This document shows positions 9,012 to 17,151 of a DNA stretch of 49,228 nt, in pieces. The DNA lies in assembly GCA_027623315.1 (NCBI GenBank), contig JAQBYD010000026.1, positions 1 through 49,228 on the forward strand. Direction: 5' to 3'. The notes below the pieces were generated by a model. That model did no database searches. It had not been told where the DNA came from and worked only from the letters and a program-made list of their open reading frames with translations. The translations under genes and the position numbers were made by a program. How positions within the stretch are numbered: position 1 is the first letter of the stretch; each line of letters starts with the position of its first letter. The stretch is from Verrucomicrobiota bacterium. Its GTDB lineage: Bacteria; Verrucomicrobiota; Kiritimatiellia; CAJWTS01.

Positions 9012-9704
9012 TCACTCGTTCACAAGGAACTCCGTACACGAACTGAGAGAGTCGCTATCCAGCTTGATTAGCGTGTAGGGGTGCGGCGGCTCACCCAACT
9101 TTCCCGCAGAAAGGCATCGTGACCGCCCAGACTGGATCAGTTTGCTGGCAAAGTGCACGTGCCCACCGATGGCGAGGTCGATGCGCGAGCGCTCCATCGC
9201 GGCGAGAACCTCGATCGTATTGGTGTACCGATGTGGAGAGCGAATCGCGCCTGGTGGCATTACCGCCACATGTTGCAGCGCGATAACGACACCCTCGAAA
9301 CCGTCCTCCCGGCACCGGTGCATACGTTCGATCCCATTCGCCGGCCGCGTGGCGCAGTGGCCTGCTGCCTCCGGATCCACGAAGCACAGGAATCGAATCC
9401 CTGCTACATCCCGCTGCGGCCCCGGGTCGGGAAATATCGAATAGAAGACCTCGCGGACGGGGTCATGGTTTCCCGGCAGCACCAGGTACGGACAATTCAG
9501 GCGGTCCAGAACGTCCTTCACAGACTGCAGCAATTCCAAATCCTCGGGGTTCTCGATCAGATCCCCCGGGATCACGACAACGTCGGGCCGGACGTGGGTG
9601 TTCAAGCGCTGAACGGCTTCGGCCAGAAGGTGATCCATGAGAGGATCCCCGCCAGGTCTATCCCGGTTGCAGTGAAGATCCGAAAGAATGGCTAGCAGCG
9701 GCAT
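9012..9704 (-). CDS. Calcineurin-like metallophosphoesterase
   Basis: 230 residues. All five metal-ligand blocks of the superfamily can be read: SDLH (8-11), PGDLI (about 46), GNHD (about 77), a His in LQHV (about 143) and GGHVHF (about 179). It should hydrolyse phosphomono- or diesters, in the cytoplasm since there is no signal peptide. The class cannot be separated further (CpdA-like or YkuE-like). ATG 9704 has AAGGGA ten bases upstream. Confidence 0.82.
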   Translation of the reverse strand: MPLLAILSDLHCNRDRPGGDPLMDHLLAEAVQRLNTHVRPDVVVIPGDLIENPEDLELLQSVKDVLDRLNCPYLVLPGNHDPVREVFYSIFPDPGPQRDVAGIRFLCFVDPEAAGHCATRPANGIERMHRCREDGFEGVVIALQHVAVMPPGAIRSPHRYTNTIEVLAAMERSRIDLAIGGHVHFASKLIQSGRSRCLSAGKLGEPPHPYTLIKLDSDSLSSCTEFLVNE

Positions 9705-9933
9705 CGCGTTGGAGTCCCTTATCGCGCTAGAGGCTCGTCTGCCATGGCGGACGGTTCATGCCTGCGGAGCCTGTTCGATGCCGTGCTGCTCCGTGAGCTT
9801 GGTGAATTCCATGAAAAAGGGTACCTCGGTTCGCGTTTTCGCGGGACGCGGACCGTACTATACGGCCCGGTGCGGATTGTCACGAATTCAATTTACATTG
9901 TGGACTGCATTCGGGCAATTTCCGAACCGTACG

Positions 9934-10305
9934 ATGAATGCGGAAGATAGAACGACCTTTGAGCAGCATGGCTTTCTCAACATGGGGAAGGTGCTTGACG
10001 AGGATGAGGTTGCGCACTTTCCCGAGCACCCTTTGCGCATGGACTACATGCAGCTGATCGTACTTCTCTCCGATTGCAGTGAAACCACGCACTGCTTCAG
10101 CCTGTCGCCGGAGTCGGTTCATGATCCCATTCTGAAAGAGAATGAAGAGTAACTGGCACGGGGTCGGCAGTTCCATTTGCATGGCCCCGCCGGGACCTGC
10201 GCGCTCTTCAATGTCTCGAGCGGCATCAAAGACGAATTTGAGACCATGGGGTTCGCCGCGCTAAGGGATGACGGGACCGAGAAACGAAAACACGTCACGC
10301 GCGCG
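9934..10305 (+). pseudogene. Phytanoyl-CoA dioxygenase (PhyH) family relic
   Basis: From ATG 9934 the frame begins like a PhyH protein (MNAEDRTTFEQHGFLNMG...DEDEVAHF). It then jumps to the family's distal part (MDYMQLIVLLSD...ETTHCFSLSPESVHDPIL), so the middle of the domain, including the iron-binding HxD, is missing. At 10150-10152 an in-frame TAA interrupts it (probably from CAA). Beyond the stop the same frame continues the family pattern, LARGRQFHLHGPAGTCALFNVS, and then degrades up to the end of the next gene. Internal deletion plus nonsense codon make it non-functional. An intact PhyH lies at 40368-41285. Confidence 0.72.
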
Positions 10306-11448
10306 TTAAGCGTCCCGCTTCTCGGTCATCTGTTGCCAGACCGTGCCCTGGGCGGTTTGGCCGCCTTTAATGCGCTCAATGGCCTGGCGAATCTGCATAC
10401 TCACTTCGTACTCACAATCGCCGGAAGCATCCTCTAACGCCTCGAGCGCGCCGGTGTCGCCGTGCTCGTAGAGGAAACGCGCTGCGCGCCAACGAACAAG
10501 CTTGTTCGAATCTTGCAGGCAGCGTGTCATGGGCCCGATGGCCCGTGCGTCACCCAGGTCGGTCAGGGCATCGCCTGCCGTGCGCCGCACCGCGACGGCT
10601 TCGTCGGACAGGGCTTTGCACAGAGCCGGCACCGCGTCGAACGACTCGTCCTTGACCATGCCAAGATAAATCGCCGCCATGCGGCGTACGGCCATTCGGG
10701 CGTCGGACAGAGCCGCCAGCAAGGCGTCGGGCGGTACTCCGTTGGCGCCGAGCTGCTTCATGGCAATCAGTCGCGTCTTCCAGTCCTCTGACGCAAGGTC
10801 GCGACGCAGTTCGTCTACGCTCGCTGTCGTTGCGGGCGCGTCTGGGTCCAACTCTTTTCCCATGGCGATGGCGCGGCCAACCAGGCAATCGAGCCGTTTG
10901 TCGTCGTACACGAGCGCGAATTCTTCAGAGACCGACTGTGCAACGTCGTCAAGATCGCCGTAACGCACGCCCTCGTCCCGCCACCGTCGCTCGAGCAGCA
11001 TGTTCGCCGATGACGCGCGTGCCTCTTCCACGGCAGCGCCGAAACGCCTTGGTAGTGCGACGCGTCGTTCGTCGGAGTTGGACGTCAACTTGCATAGCAT
11101 CGGGATTCCGCGAAAATACTGCACGGTCACGCGGACCTCATTCCAGTCCGCATTGGCTTCGCAGGCGATGGCCTGTTCGTCCGGATCTTCTTCGGAGCCG
11201 AACGCCCGGCGCGCCAGCGTCAGGATAGCCTGCCAGTCTGCACGCGGGTCGCGCTGAATCGTGACAAAATCCCCGGTCATGAATACGCTTCGTACACCGT
11301 CGATCTCGAGCAGGCGGCCCACTTCAGGCGGGGCATGACTGGATTGAGCGGCGGTGAACGTGTGCCGGACGCCGCGGGCCAGCGCGCGGTCGGTGGTGAG
11401 TTTCATGTTATTCGGATTGGGCGTCGGTTCTATGCGCAGGATCTTCAA
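10306..11448 (-). CDS. CvfC-like protein: Nfu N-terminal domain plus HEAT repeats
   Basis: 380 residues from a probable TTG start at 11448, which is placed by the domain boundary: the Nfu/NifU-N domain begins at once with LKILRIEPTPNPNNMK and ends near residue 85 (IDGVRSVFMTGDFVTIQRD...WQAIL). A GAAAGG stretch lies upstream. The C-terminal half holds HEAT-like helical repeats (DWKTRLIAMKQLGA, DARMAVRRMAAIYLG, EAVAVRRTAGDALTDLGD, NKLVRWRAARFLYEHGD). This order matches proteins named conserved virulence factor C in Firmicutes. The NifU C-terminal CxxC scaffold is absent, so iron-sulfur assembly is not directly implied. Its role is probably protein-protein interaction. Confidence 0.75.
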   Translation of the reverse strand: MKILRIEPTPNPNNMKLTTDRALARGVRHTFTAAQSSHAPPEVGRLLEIDGVRSVFMTGDFVTIQRDPRADWQAILTLARRAFGSEEDPDEQAIACEANADWNEVRVTVQYFRGIPMLCKLTSNSDERRVALPRRFGAAVEEARASSANMLLERRWRDEGVRYGDLDDVAQSVSEEFALVYDDKRLDCLVGRAIAMGKELDPDAPATTASVDELRRDLASEDWKTRLIAMKQLGANGVPPDALLAALSDARMAVRRMAAIYLGMVKDESFDAVPALCKALSDEAVAVRRTAGDALTDLGDARAIGPMTRCLQDSNKLVRWRAARFLYEHGDTGALEALEDASGDCEYEVSMQIRQAIERIKGGQTAQGTVWQQMTEKRDA

Positions 11449-11563
11449 GGGCGACCTTTCAAGCCTGAGGCTTCCATCCCCCGAGCACCGCGATCGTGAT
11501 ACTTGTCGGTCGCTTGGCCATGTGACGACGTTACCAACGGACGCCAGGCGTTGCAAGTGACGG

Positions 11564-13867
11564 TCAGAACTCGTCAAAAGCGATCTGGTCGTGGGGGATC
11601 GCCAGTTGATCCAGCATCTTGCGCGCGGCTTGGATCATGGGCTGCGGGCCGCAGAGGTAATATTCGATCGTTGTGGGGTCCGGGTGACCATCCAGGTACT
11701 CGCGTTTCAGGACGTCGTGAATCAACCCGGTATGGGAGTCCCAGTGATCCCCGGGTAGTGGCTCTGACAGCGCGGGATGAAAGCTGAAGTTTTGGTGTTG
11801 CTTGGCCAGCCCCTCAAGGTACTTCACGTAGAACAGCTCCTGGCGGGTGCGCGCGCCGTACCAGTAGCTTACCTGCCGCGTGGTCTGCCGGGTCTCGAAG
11901 AGGTGCGAGATGTGCGATCGCAGCGGCGCCATGCCGGAACCGCCACCGAGATAGACCATCTCACGCTCGGTTGGTTTCACCAGGAGATCACCGAACGGGC
12001 CGACGGCGTTGACCGCGTCGCCCGGCTTCAGGTTCCAGACGTAAGAGGACCCCACGCCCGCCAGGCAATCCTGTCCGCGCGGCGGCGTGGCGATGCGAAC
12101 GTTGAAGCGCATCGTCGCATCCCGATCTGGATTGCCGGCCAGTGAATAGTTGCGGCGCACGGCGGTATGGCTTTCGGCGCGGAACTCGTACACATGCTGA
12201 ACCTTCCAGACGTCCGCGAAGGGGGCCCTCACGTCGAACCCCTCAAAACCGATCTCGCCGTAGGCCGGGATGTTGAATTGAAGATACTGACCGGGTTGAT
12301 ACGAGAGCTCCGCAGACTCCTCCGTCGGCTCCAGGACCAGTTCCTTAATGAATGTTGCGACGTTTTCGTTGCTGGCCACGCGGAAGTGGTAGGTTGTCTC
12401 GGTTCGCTGCAAGCCTTTGCCCCCGGCCTGGTCGATATTTAGATACAGTTTGCCGTCGGCAACCCGCACCGGGTAAGTGCGCAGGGCGATACAGACCGGC
12501 GGGCGCTGCGGCGATCCGTCGCGAATATCGAACCGTCCATTGTGCTTCGGGCACTCGATTAAATCTCCCTTAACCCAGCCCGTCGCAAGATGCGTGTTGC
12601 CGTGGGTGCAGATGCCGTCGGTGGCATGATAGCGGTTGTCGGCCGTGCGGTAGACGGCATACGTCTTCTCGGCATGGTCAAACCGGAGCACGTCCTCGCG
12701 GTCGATCGTAGTGTCGGCTGCGATCTCGGTCCAGCCCTCCGCGTCGGGTTGGCTGGTTGCGACGATGGTTTTGGCCGCGACGTTGGCGCAGGCCGGAACG
12801 GTCGGGGTCGGGAGCTTGCGCTTGACGAAGTAGCCGGGGTCCTTAACCTGCCGCCGGACCGTCGGAATGATCTCGCGGAAGGCGGCGAGGATACTTGGGT
12901 AGGGCGTCGGCATATCACCCTTCACAATCTCGTGCAAGCGGGGCAGATTGTGGTAGGGCACCAGGGGGAACATGTGATGCTCTACGTGGTAGTGCATGTT
13001 CCAATAGAGGTAGCGGTTGATAAGGTTCATGGTCACCGTGCGGCAGTTGAGTCGGTGATCGAGCACGTTCTCCGCAAGGCCGGCGTGCTGCGTCAGTCCG
13101 TAGATCGGCATCAACCAGGCGCCGTAGAGGTTTGGTAACCCGATCAGCAGCAGGGGGAGGATGCTGCCCATCGCAAAGCAGCACCCGATCACGCCGGCGT
13201 AGATCAGTAGATGGATCCGGGCACGCAAGAAGATCCCGGGGTACTCCGCCTTCGGGATGTAGGTCTCTTCTTCCGTGAGGAGTCTTCCCCTGCAGTGAAC
13301 CAGGAGTCGTTTGAAATGCAGCTTCGCTCCGCCAATGCCGAGGAAAGCGAGGGCGATATTCGCCAGGCTAGCGGGACGTGGGACGGCAATCTCCGGGTCC
13401 CGTCCGACCACGATCGTATCGCTGTGGTGCCGGGTGTGACTGCATCGCCAAACCGTGGGCTCGCGCATCACCATGAACGACGCGATCTCGTAGAGCGCGT
13501 TGTTCATCCAGTCGGTCTTGAACGCGGTTCCGTGCCCGGCCTCGTGCCAGCGCGAATCGGACGTCGAGCCATAGATGACGCCATAGGCCGCAAAGGGGAA
13601 AACGGCGTACCAGTCTCCCCACCACATCACGCCGAGCGTTCCGAAGAGAATGAGTAGGCCGAACCAGATGACGGTGTCGCGAATGGCGGGCCCGTCGCGA
13701 CGCACCAGCAGTTCGCGCATCGTGTCGCGCGGCACGGGAGACTGGTACCAATCCGCGTCGGCCAGGCCATTTTCGACCGACCGCGCCGCGTTTGGCCCGA
13801 CCAGGCTGTAATCCAGGACCTCGGGATTGTGCTCGGTCGTTGGGGGTGGTTCGGTTGCGATACCCAT
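11564..13867 (-). CDS. Fatty-acid desaturase / Rieske / NqrF-like reductase triple fusion
   Basis: 767 residues from ATG 13867 (an in-frame TTG lies 14 codons earlier). Domain 1, residues about 70-330, is a membrane desaturase or hydroxylase with three His boxes: HEAGH (108-112), HTRHH (144-148), HVEHH (294-298), and hydrophobic segments between. Domain 2, about 375-480, is a Rieske [2Fe-2S] ferredoxin with CTH (420-422) and CPKH (439-442). Domain 3, about 495-767, is an FAD/NAD(P)H reductase of the NqrF type: RNYSL (572-576) binds FAD, GGGSGMAPL begins at 641 in the nucleotide half, CGPQPMI is near 739, and the acidic aromatic tail is DEF. NADH electrons could flow FAD to [2Fe-2S] to the di-iron site in one chain. 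The desaturase and Rieske parts recall MocD and MocE of rhizopine catabolism. Substrate unknown. Confidence 0.88.
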   Translation of the reverse strand: MGIATEPPPTTEHNPEVLDYSLVGPNAARSVENGLADADWYQSPVPRDTMRELLVRRDGPAIRDTVIWFGLLILFGTLGVMWWGDWYAVFPFAAYGVIYGSTSDSRWHEAGHGTAFKTDWMNNALYEIASFMVMREPTVWRCSHTRHHSDTIVVGRDPEIAVPRPASLANIALAFLGIGGAKLHFKRLLVHCRGRLLTEEETYIPKAEYPGIFLRARIHLLIYAGVIGCCFAMGSILPLLLIGLPNLYGAWLMPIYGLTQHAGLAENVLDHRLNCRTVTMNLINRYLYWNMHYHVEHHMFPLVPYHNLPRLHEIVKGDMPTPYPSILAAFREIIPTVRRQVKDPGYFVKRKLPTPTVPACANVAAKTIVATSQPDAEGWTEIAADTTIDREDVLRFDHAEKTYAVYRTADNRYHATDGICTHGNTHLATGWVKGDLIECPKHNGRFDIRDGSPQRPPVCIALRTYPVRVADGKLYLNIDQAGGKGLQRTETTYHFRVASNENVATFIKELVLEPTEESAELSYQPGQYLQFNIPAYGEIGFEGFDVRAPFADVWKVQHVYEFRAESHTAVRRNYSLAGNPDRDATMRFNVRIATPPRGQDCLAGVGSSYVWNLKPGDAVNAVGPFGDLLVKPTEREMVYLGGGSGMAPLRSHISHLFETRQTTRQVSYWYGARTRQELFYVKYLEGLAKQHQNFSFHPALSEPLPGDHWDSHTGLIHDVLKREYLDGHPDPTTIEYYLCGPQPMIQAARKMLDQLAIPHDQIAFDEF

Positions 13868-13990
13868 AATAATGGAGAAAATCCTACGGCGTGAGGCATG
13901 GCTTTGCAACCTCGATCAGACGCCGCAATGGCTTTCGGGACGAGGTCGGGCGGAAGACGGTTGTTGGGGGCATCGATCGCGTGATACCGT

Positions 13991-14587
13991 ATGTATATGG
14001 ACGAAGTGCGAGACATCGAGCAGACCGAAGACCTTGTCGAGCGGGCGCTGAAGCTCGCCGCATTGGTGACGCGGATCTTTGGCGATGAAGGATGGGACCT
14101 CGTGGTGGTCGGCGGTTCCGCCGTCGAGTTCTATACCGAGGGCGCTTACATGTCCGGTGACATTGATCTTTGTCGCCGCAATGTGGCACCGATACCGTTG
14201 CGCAAAGCGCAGGATCTCATGGGGCGCCTGGGGGCGAAAGGCGGCCCTCGAAGCTGGCAGGTGGCCGGATTGTACGTCGACCTGCTGGGGCTCCTGGAGA
14301 ACGAGGCCAAGACGCCGTTCCGGGATATTGAGACGCCGCTTGGAAAGGTTGTCGTAGTGCCTGCGGAACTCGTTCTTATCGAGAGGGTGCTCCTGGGCTT
14401 CTATCCGGATCAGGATGACGAGGCCAAGGACGTGGCCAGGAAGATGATGGCGGTCTGCCTGACCGGGAAAACGCCTGTCGACTGGGCCGAGGTCGAGCGG
14501 TTGGCCGGGATACCCGCATTTGGGATTGTCGATGAACTCAGTCAGCTGCGCGGAGAGGTTGCCGATGAACTCAACGCCGGAGATTAA
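13991..14587 (+). CDS. Nucleotidyltransferase-fold protein
   Basis: 198 residues. The segment VVVGGSAVEFYTEGAYMSGDIDL contains the minimal nucleotidyltransferase pattern, GG/S followed after about 13 residues by D-x-D. The remainder (LRKAQDLMGRLGAKGG, LYVDLLGLLENEAKTPFRDIETPLGKVVVVPAELVLIERVLLGF) fits DUF6036/AbiEii-like proteins, in which the domain may transfer a nucleotide to RNA or protein. It is divergent from the triple-fusion gene, with only about 120 bases between, and overlaps the next small gene by 23 bases. Whether it is a toxin, a resistance enzyme or a housekeeping enzyme cannot be told. Confidence 0.68.
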   Translation: MYMDEVRDIEQTEDLVERALKLAALVTRIFGDEGWDLVVVGGSAVEFYTEGAYMSGDIDLCRRNVAPIPLRKAQDLMGRLGAKGGPRSWQVAGLYVDLLGLLENEAKTPFRDIETPLGKVVVVPAELVLIERVLLGFYPDQDDEAKDVARKMMAVCLTGKTPVDWAEVERLAGIPAFGIVDELSQLRGEVADELNAGD

Positions 14588-14747
14588 ACACCATTGGACA
14601 TGGGAGGAGTGGCAGCAAAGCCGTGCCGCCAGGCGGGAAGTCGCGCTGCGTGTCGGCCCACCCGTCTCGCGCCGACGGCACAGCTCGTCGGACAAAAGGC
14701 TCAAGGCCGCCTTTCGCGGCGAGCGCGGCCCCCGCTTTCACGAGTGA
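14565..14747 (+). CDS. Small basic protein coupled to the nucleotidyltransferase
   Basis: 60 residues from ATG 14565, with a strong ribosome site GGAGAGG placed six bases upstream inside the end of the preceding gene. It starts 23 bases before that gene's stop, so translation is coupled. The first third is aromatic (HHWTWEEWQQSRAARREVALRVG); the rest is rich in Arg, Lys and Ser with no recognised domain. I do not recognise a family. The tight linkage and strong site argue that it is real and works with the nucleotidyltransferase, possibly as a partner or antitoxin, which is inference only. Confidence 0.6.
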   Translation: MNSTPEIKHHWTWEEWQQSRAARREVALRVGPPVSRRRHSSSDKRLKAAFRGERGPRFHE

Positions 14748-14768
14748 ACAGGGCGGTGTCGGCTCTGC

Positions 14769-15416
14769 TCAGGCGATGATCTGGTAGAGAGCCTTGGCGA
14801 GTGCCATGTGACCCACGCTGTTGATGTGGATGCGGTCCCACGCCAGTGCGCCGGCGGGAATATGCAGCATCAGTTTGTCCAGCTCGGCCTGCGCATCGAC
14901 GAAATGCGCGTCGTGTTTTTTTGCCAGGGCTTCCACGATGCGGCCGTAACGATCCATCGTCGCGCGCATCGGATCCTCGCGGTAGGGCTCCAGGACAAAG
15001 GGGCTGATCAGAATAAGACCCTCGAGTTGGCTGCGCGTTCGCTCGAGGAGATCGTCGTAGGTCTTCTCGTACTCCTCGGCGTAGACATGAATGTCCTTGC
15101 GTAGGGGCGAGTCGAATTGTCGCCAGACATCGTTGACGCCTATTCCAACCGAAAGCCAGTCTGGGTTCAAGTCGAGGACGTCGGTCCGCCATCGTGCTTT
15201 CAGATCTCGCACGGTGTTGCCGTCCAGTCCCCGGTTGATCATCCGAACCGCCGCGCCTGGCGTTTCGCTGAGTATGAGAGCGTTGAGCAGATTAACGTAT
15301 CCGCTGCCAAATCCCGTTCCCGGTGACCAGGGCGTGTCTTCACCGGTCATGTCTCTGCCCGCGTCGGTTATCGAGTCACCAATCAGTACGAAAGTATGTC
15401 CGGGCGCGATCTTCAT
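14769..15416 (-). CDS. SGNH/GDSL hydrolase (esterase)
   Basis: 215 residues with all four SGNH blocks: FVLIGDSITDAG (catalytic Ser at 15), a Gly in MINRGLDGNTV, SVGIGVNDVW (Asn) and AWDRIHINSVGHMALA (Asp-x-x-His). No signal peptide, so it is probably cytoplasmic. Enzymes of this kind remove acetyl or acyl groups from carbohydrates (rhamnogalacturonan acetylesterase and relatives). It is the last gene of a minus-strand set with two SDR dehydrogenases, 23 bases behind the nearer one, which supports a sugar-related role. Confidence 0.88.
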   Translation of the reverse strand: MKIAPGHTFVLIGDSITDAGRDMTGEDTPWSPGTGFGSGYVNLLNALILSETPGAAVRMINRGLDGNTVRDLKARWRTDVLDLNPDWLSVGIGVNDVWRQFDSPLRKDIHVYAEEYEKTYDDLLERTRSQLEGLILISPFVLEPYREDPMRATMDRYGRIVEALAKKHDAHFVDAQAELDKLMLHIPAGALAWDRIHINSVGHMALAKALYQIIA

Positions 15417-15439
15417 GGCTCTTCAGTCTCCAATGTTCG

Positions 15440-16201
15440 TTACACAGTCGGCATCACGTTTCCGCCACAAACGGGGATGTACGCGCCGCTGATAAATTCG
15501 GCGAGATCCGACGCGACGAAGGCGACGGTGTTGGCGATGTCCTGATCGTATCCGCGGCGGCGCAACGGCACGCCTGCGCGGTACCCGGCGTCATCGGCCG
15601 GGGTCTCGCGATACCGGTCACTGATCATCCAGCCGGGGGCGACCTGGTTGACCGTGATCTGGTGTTCACCGATTTCCTTTGCCAGGACGCGTAGCAGGCG
15701 GTCCTGCCCGCCCTTGCCCGAAATGTAGGCAGACATCGACGGGCCGCTCTGCATGGTGCATTCGGTGTTGATTGCGATGACGCGTCCCCAGCGCTTCTCG
15801 ATCATCGCCGGAACGAAGGCCTTGGCCATCAGGACGTTGTGCAGGGTGCAGGTGCGGAACTGGCTTTCGTAGTCCGCCGGGTCCTGCTCCAGCACCGACG
15901 TCCAGTCGTACTGATGGACCGCGTTGTTCACAATGATGTCCGCGGTTCCCAGTTGCGCGCCAATGGAGTCGCGCATCGCGAGCACCGAAGCCTGATCGGT
16001 GACGTCCGCTTGCACCGCGATCGCACGTCCACTGGCCTGATGGATGTCATTCACGACGGCCCGGGCGCGTTCCTCGCCGCGGAAGTAATGCACCGCCACC
16101 GCCGCGCCGCAGTCGGCCAGTGTTCGCGAAATCACGCGCCCCAGTTCTCCGCTCGCACCGGTCACCACCGCAACCTTGTTCGTCAGATCAATCTGCAGCA
16201 T
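15440..16201 (-). CDS. SDR family oxidoreductase (3-oxoacyl-ACP reductase-like)
   Basis: 253 residues from ATG 16201 (AGGAG five bases upstream; the GTG just before it is less well placed). The cofactor site is VVTGASGELGRVIS, and NNAV is near residue 90. The active-site Tyr and Lys are present (AYISGKGG). The usual catalytic Ser, 13 residues before that Tyr, is Thr here (INTECTMQSG). The C-terminal FISGAYIPVCGGNVMPTV is a normal SDR end. It should oxidise or reduce a sugar or acyl alcohol with NAD(P)(H). It lies between another SDR and an SGNH hydrolase in one probable operon. Confidence 0.85.
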   Translation of the reverse strand: MLQIDLTNKVAVVTGASGELGRVISRTLADCGAAVAVHYFRGEERARAVVNDIHQASGRAIAVQADVTDQASVLAMRDSIGAQLGTADIIVNNAVHQYDWTSVLEQDPADYESQFRTCTLHNVLMAKAFVPAMIEKRWGRVIAINTECTMQSGPSMSAYISGKGGQDRLLRVLAKEIGEHQITVNQVAPGWMISDRYRETPADDAGYRAGVPLRRRGYDQDIANTVAFVASDLAEFISGAYIPVCGGNVMPTV

Positions 16202-16258
16202 CACATCTCCTGTTCACTCCCCGATACTCACTCCTGACTCCTGCCCCCTGACTTCCCC

Positions 16259-17011
16259 TCACGCCTGCGCCGCGTTGCCACCATCGACGCGAATCGTGAT
16301 GCCGTTACAGTAGCGGCCCGTCGACGCCGCGAAGTAGCATGCTTCGCCGATGTCGCGCGGTTGCGCCAGGCGGTTCATCGGGATTATCTCCGGAATCTTG
16401 GCCTTGCCGGCATCAGAGCCCCACCAGTGCTCCGTCATCGGGGTGTTCACGTGCCCCGGCGCCACGCCCACGCAATTGATGTTGTGGGGGCCGAGCGCGA
16501 CGGCGAATCCGGTCATGCAACCGAAGGCGCCGGCCTTGGATGCGCAATAATCGACCTGGCTGGGACCGGTGCGGTGGTCCGCCAGGGAGGTGATGAATAC
16601 GACCGTGCCGCCTTGGCCCCGTTCGATCATATGTTTCGCCACGGCCTGCGTGCAGTGAAAGCCGCCGGTCAAGTTGACGTCGATTGTTCTCTGAAAGGTC
16701 TCCGCAGACATCTCCATAATGTGCTCGAAGGGACAGATGCCGGCGTTATTGATCAAGACGTCGACCCGGGCGAAACGCTCGACGACCACGGCCACCATGG
16801 CGTCCACCGATGCGCGATTGGCGACATCACAGGTCAGGCCGATCGCGTCCGTCGCGCCCTGTTGCTTCAGCTTGTGCGCAGCTTCATCGGCGCGGGTTTG
16901 GTCGAGGTCCGCGATGACGATCGTCGCGGCATGATCCGCGAAGACCTCGGCGATTCCAAATCCGATTCCCTGGCCACCGCCGGTGATGATAACAACGTGG
17001 GGTTCACTCAT
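16259..17011 (-). CDS. SDR family oxidoreductase (3-oxoacyl-ACP reductase-like)
   Basis: 250 residues from ATG 17011, preceded by AGGAAGAGAG; an open extension to 17131 is not SDR-like. It carries the full classical set: VIITGGGQGIGFGIA, LINNAGICPFEHI, FITSLADHRTG with the catalytic Ser, YCASK, and VAPGHVNTPM. Unlike its neighbour the Ser-Tyr-Lys triad is complete. The tail ITIRVDGGNAAQA is typical. It is the first gene of the minus-strand SDR-SDR-SGNH set, 57 bases ahead of the second SDR. The substrate is unknown; a sugar alcohol or acyl chain is likely. Confidence 0.88.
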   Translation of the reverse strand: MSEPHVVIITGGGQGIGFGIAEVFADHAATIVIADLDQTRADEAAHKLKQQGATDAIGLTCDVANRASVDAMVAVVVERFARVDVLINNAGICPFEHIMEMSAETFQRTIDVNLTGGFHCTQAVAKHMIERGQGGTVVFITSLADHRTGPSQVDYCASKAGAFGCMTGFAVALGPHNINCVGVAPGHVNTPMTEHWWGSDAGKAKIPEIIPMNRLAQPRDIGEACYFAASTGRYCNGITIRVDGGNAAQA

Positions 17012-17151
17012 GTAGTTTCTCTCTTCCTGCGTTTCCGTGCGAGACGGGGTGCGAATGCGATTGGCGTGAGAGGATAGCGCGGCCGTTCGGGCAACGCAAT
17101 AGAGCGTCCCCGGTTTTCTCGCGATCTTCACTCAAGACTCACACGAGTTTC

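Noticed and set aside
10154-10169. Sigma54-like string TGGCACG...CGGCA
   Set aside because: It has the right spacing but lies inside the PhyH relic with no gene start following on that strand; shows that the motif can arise by chance.
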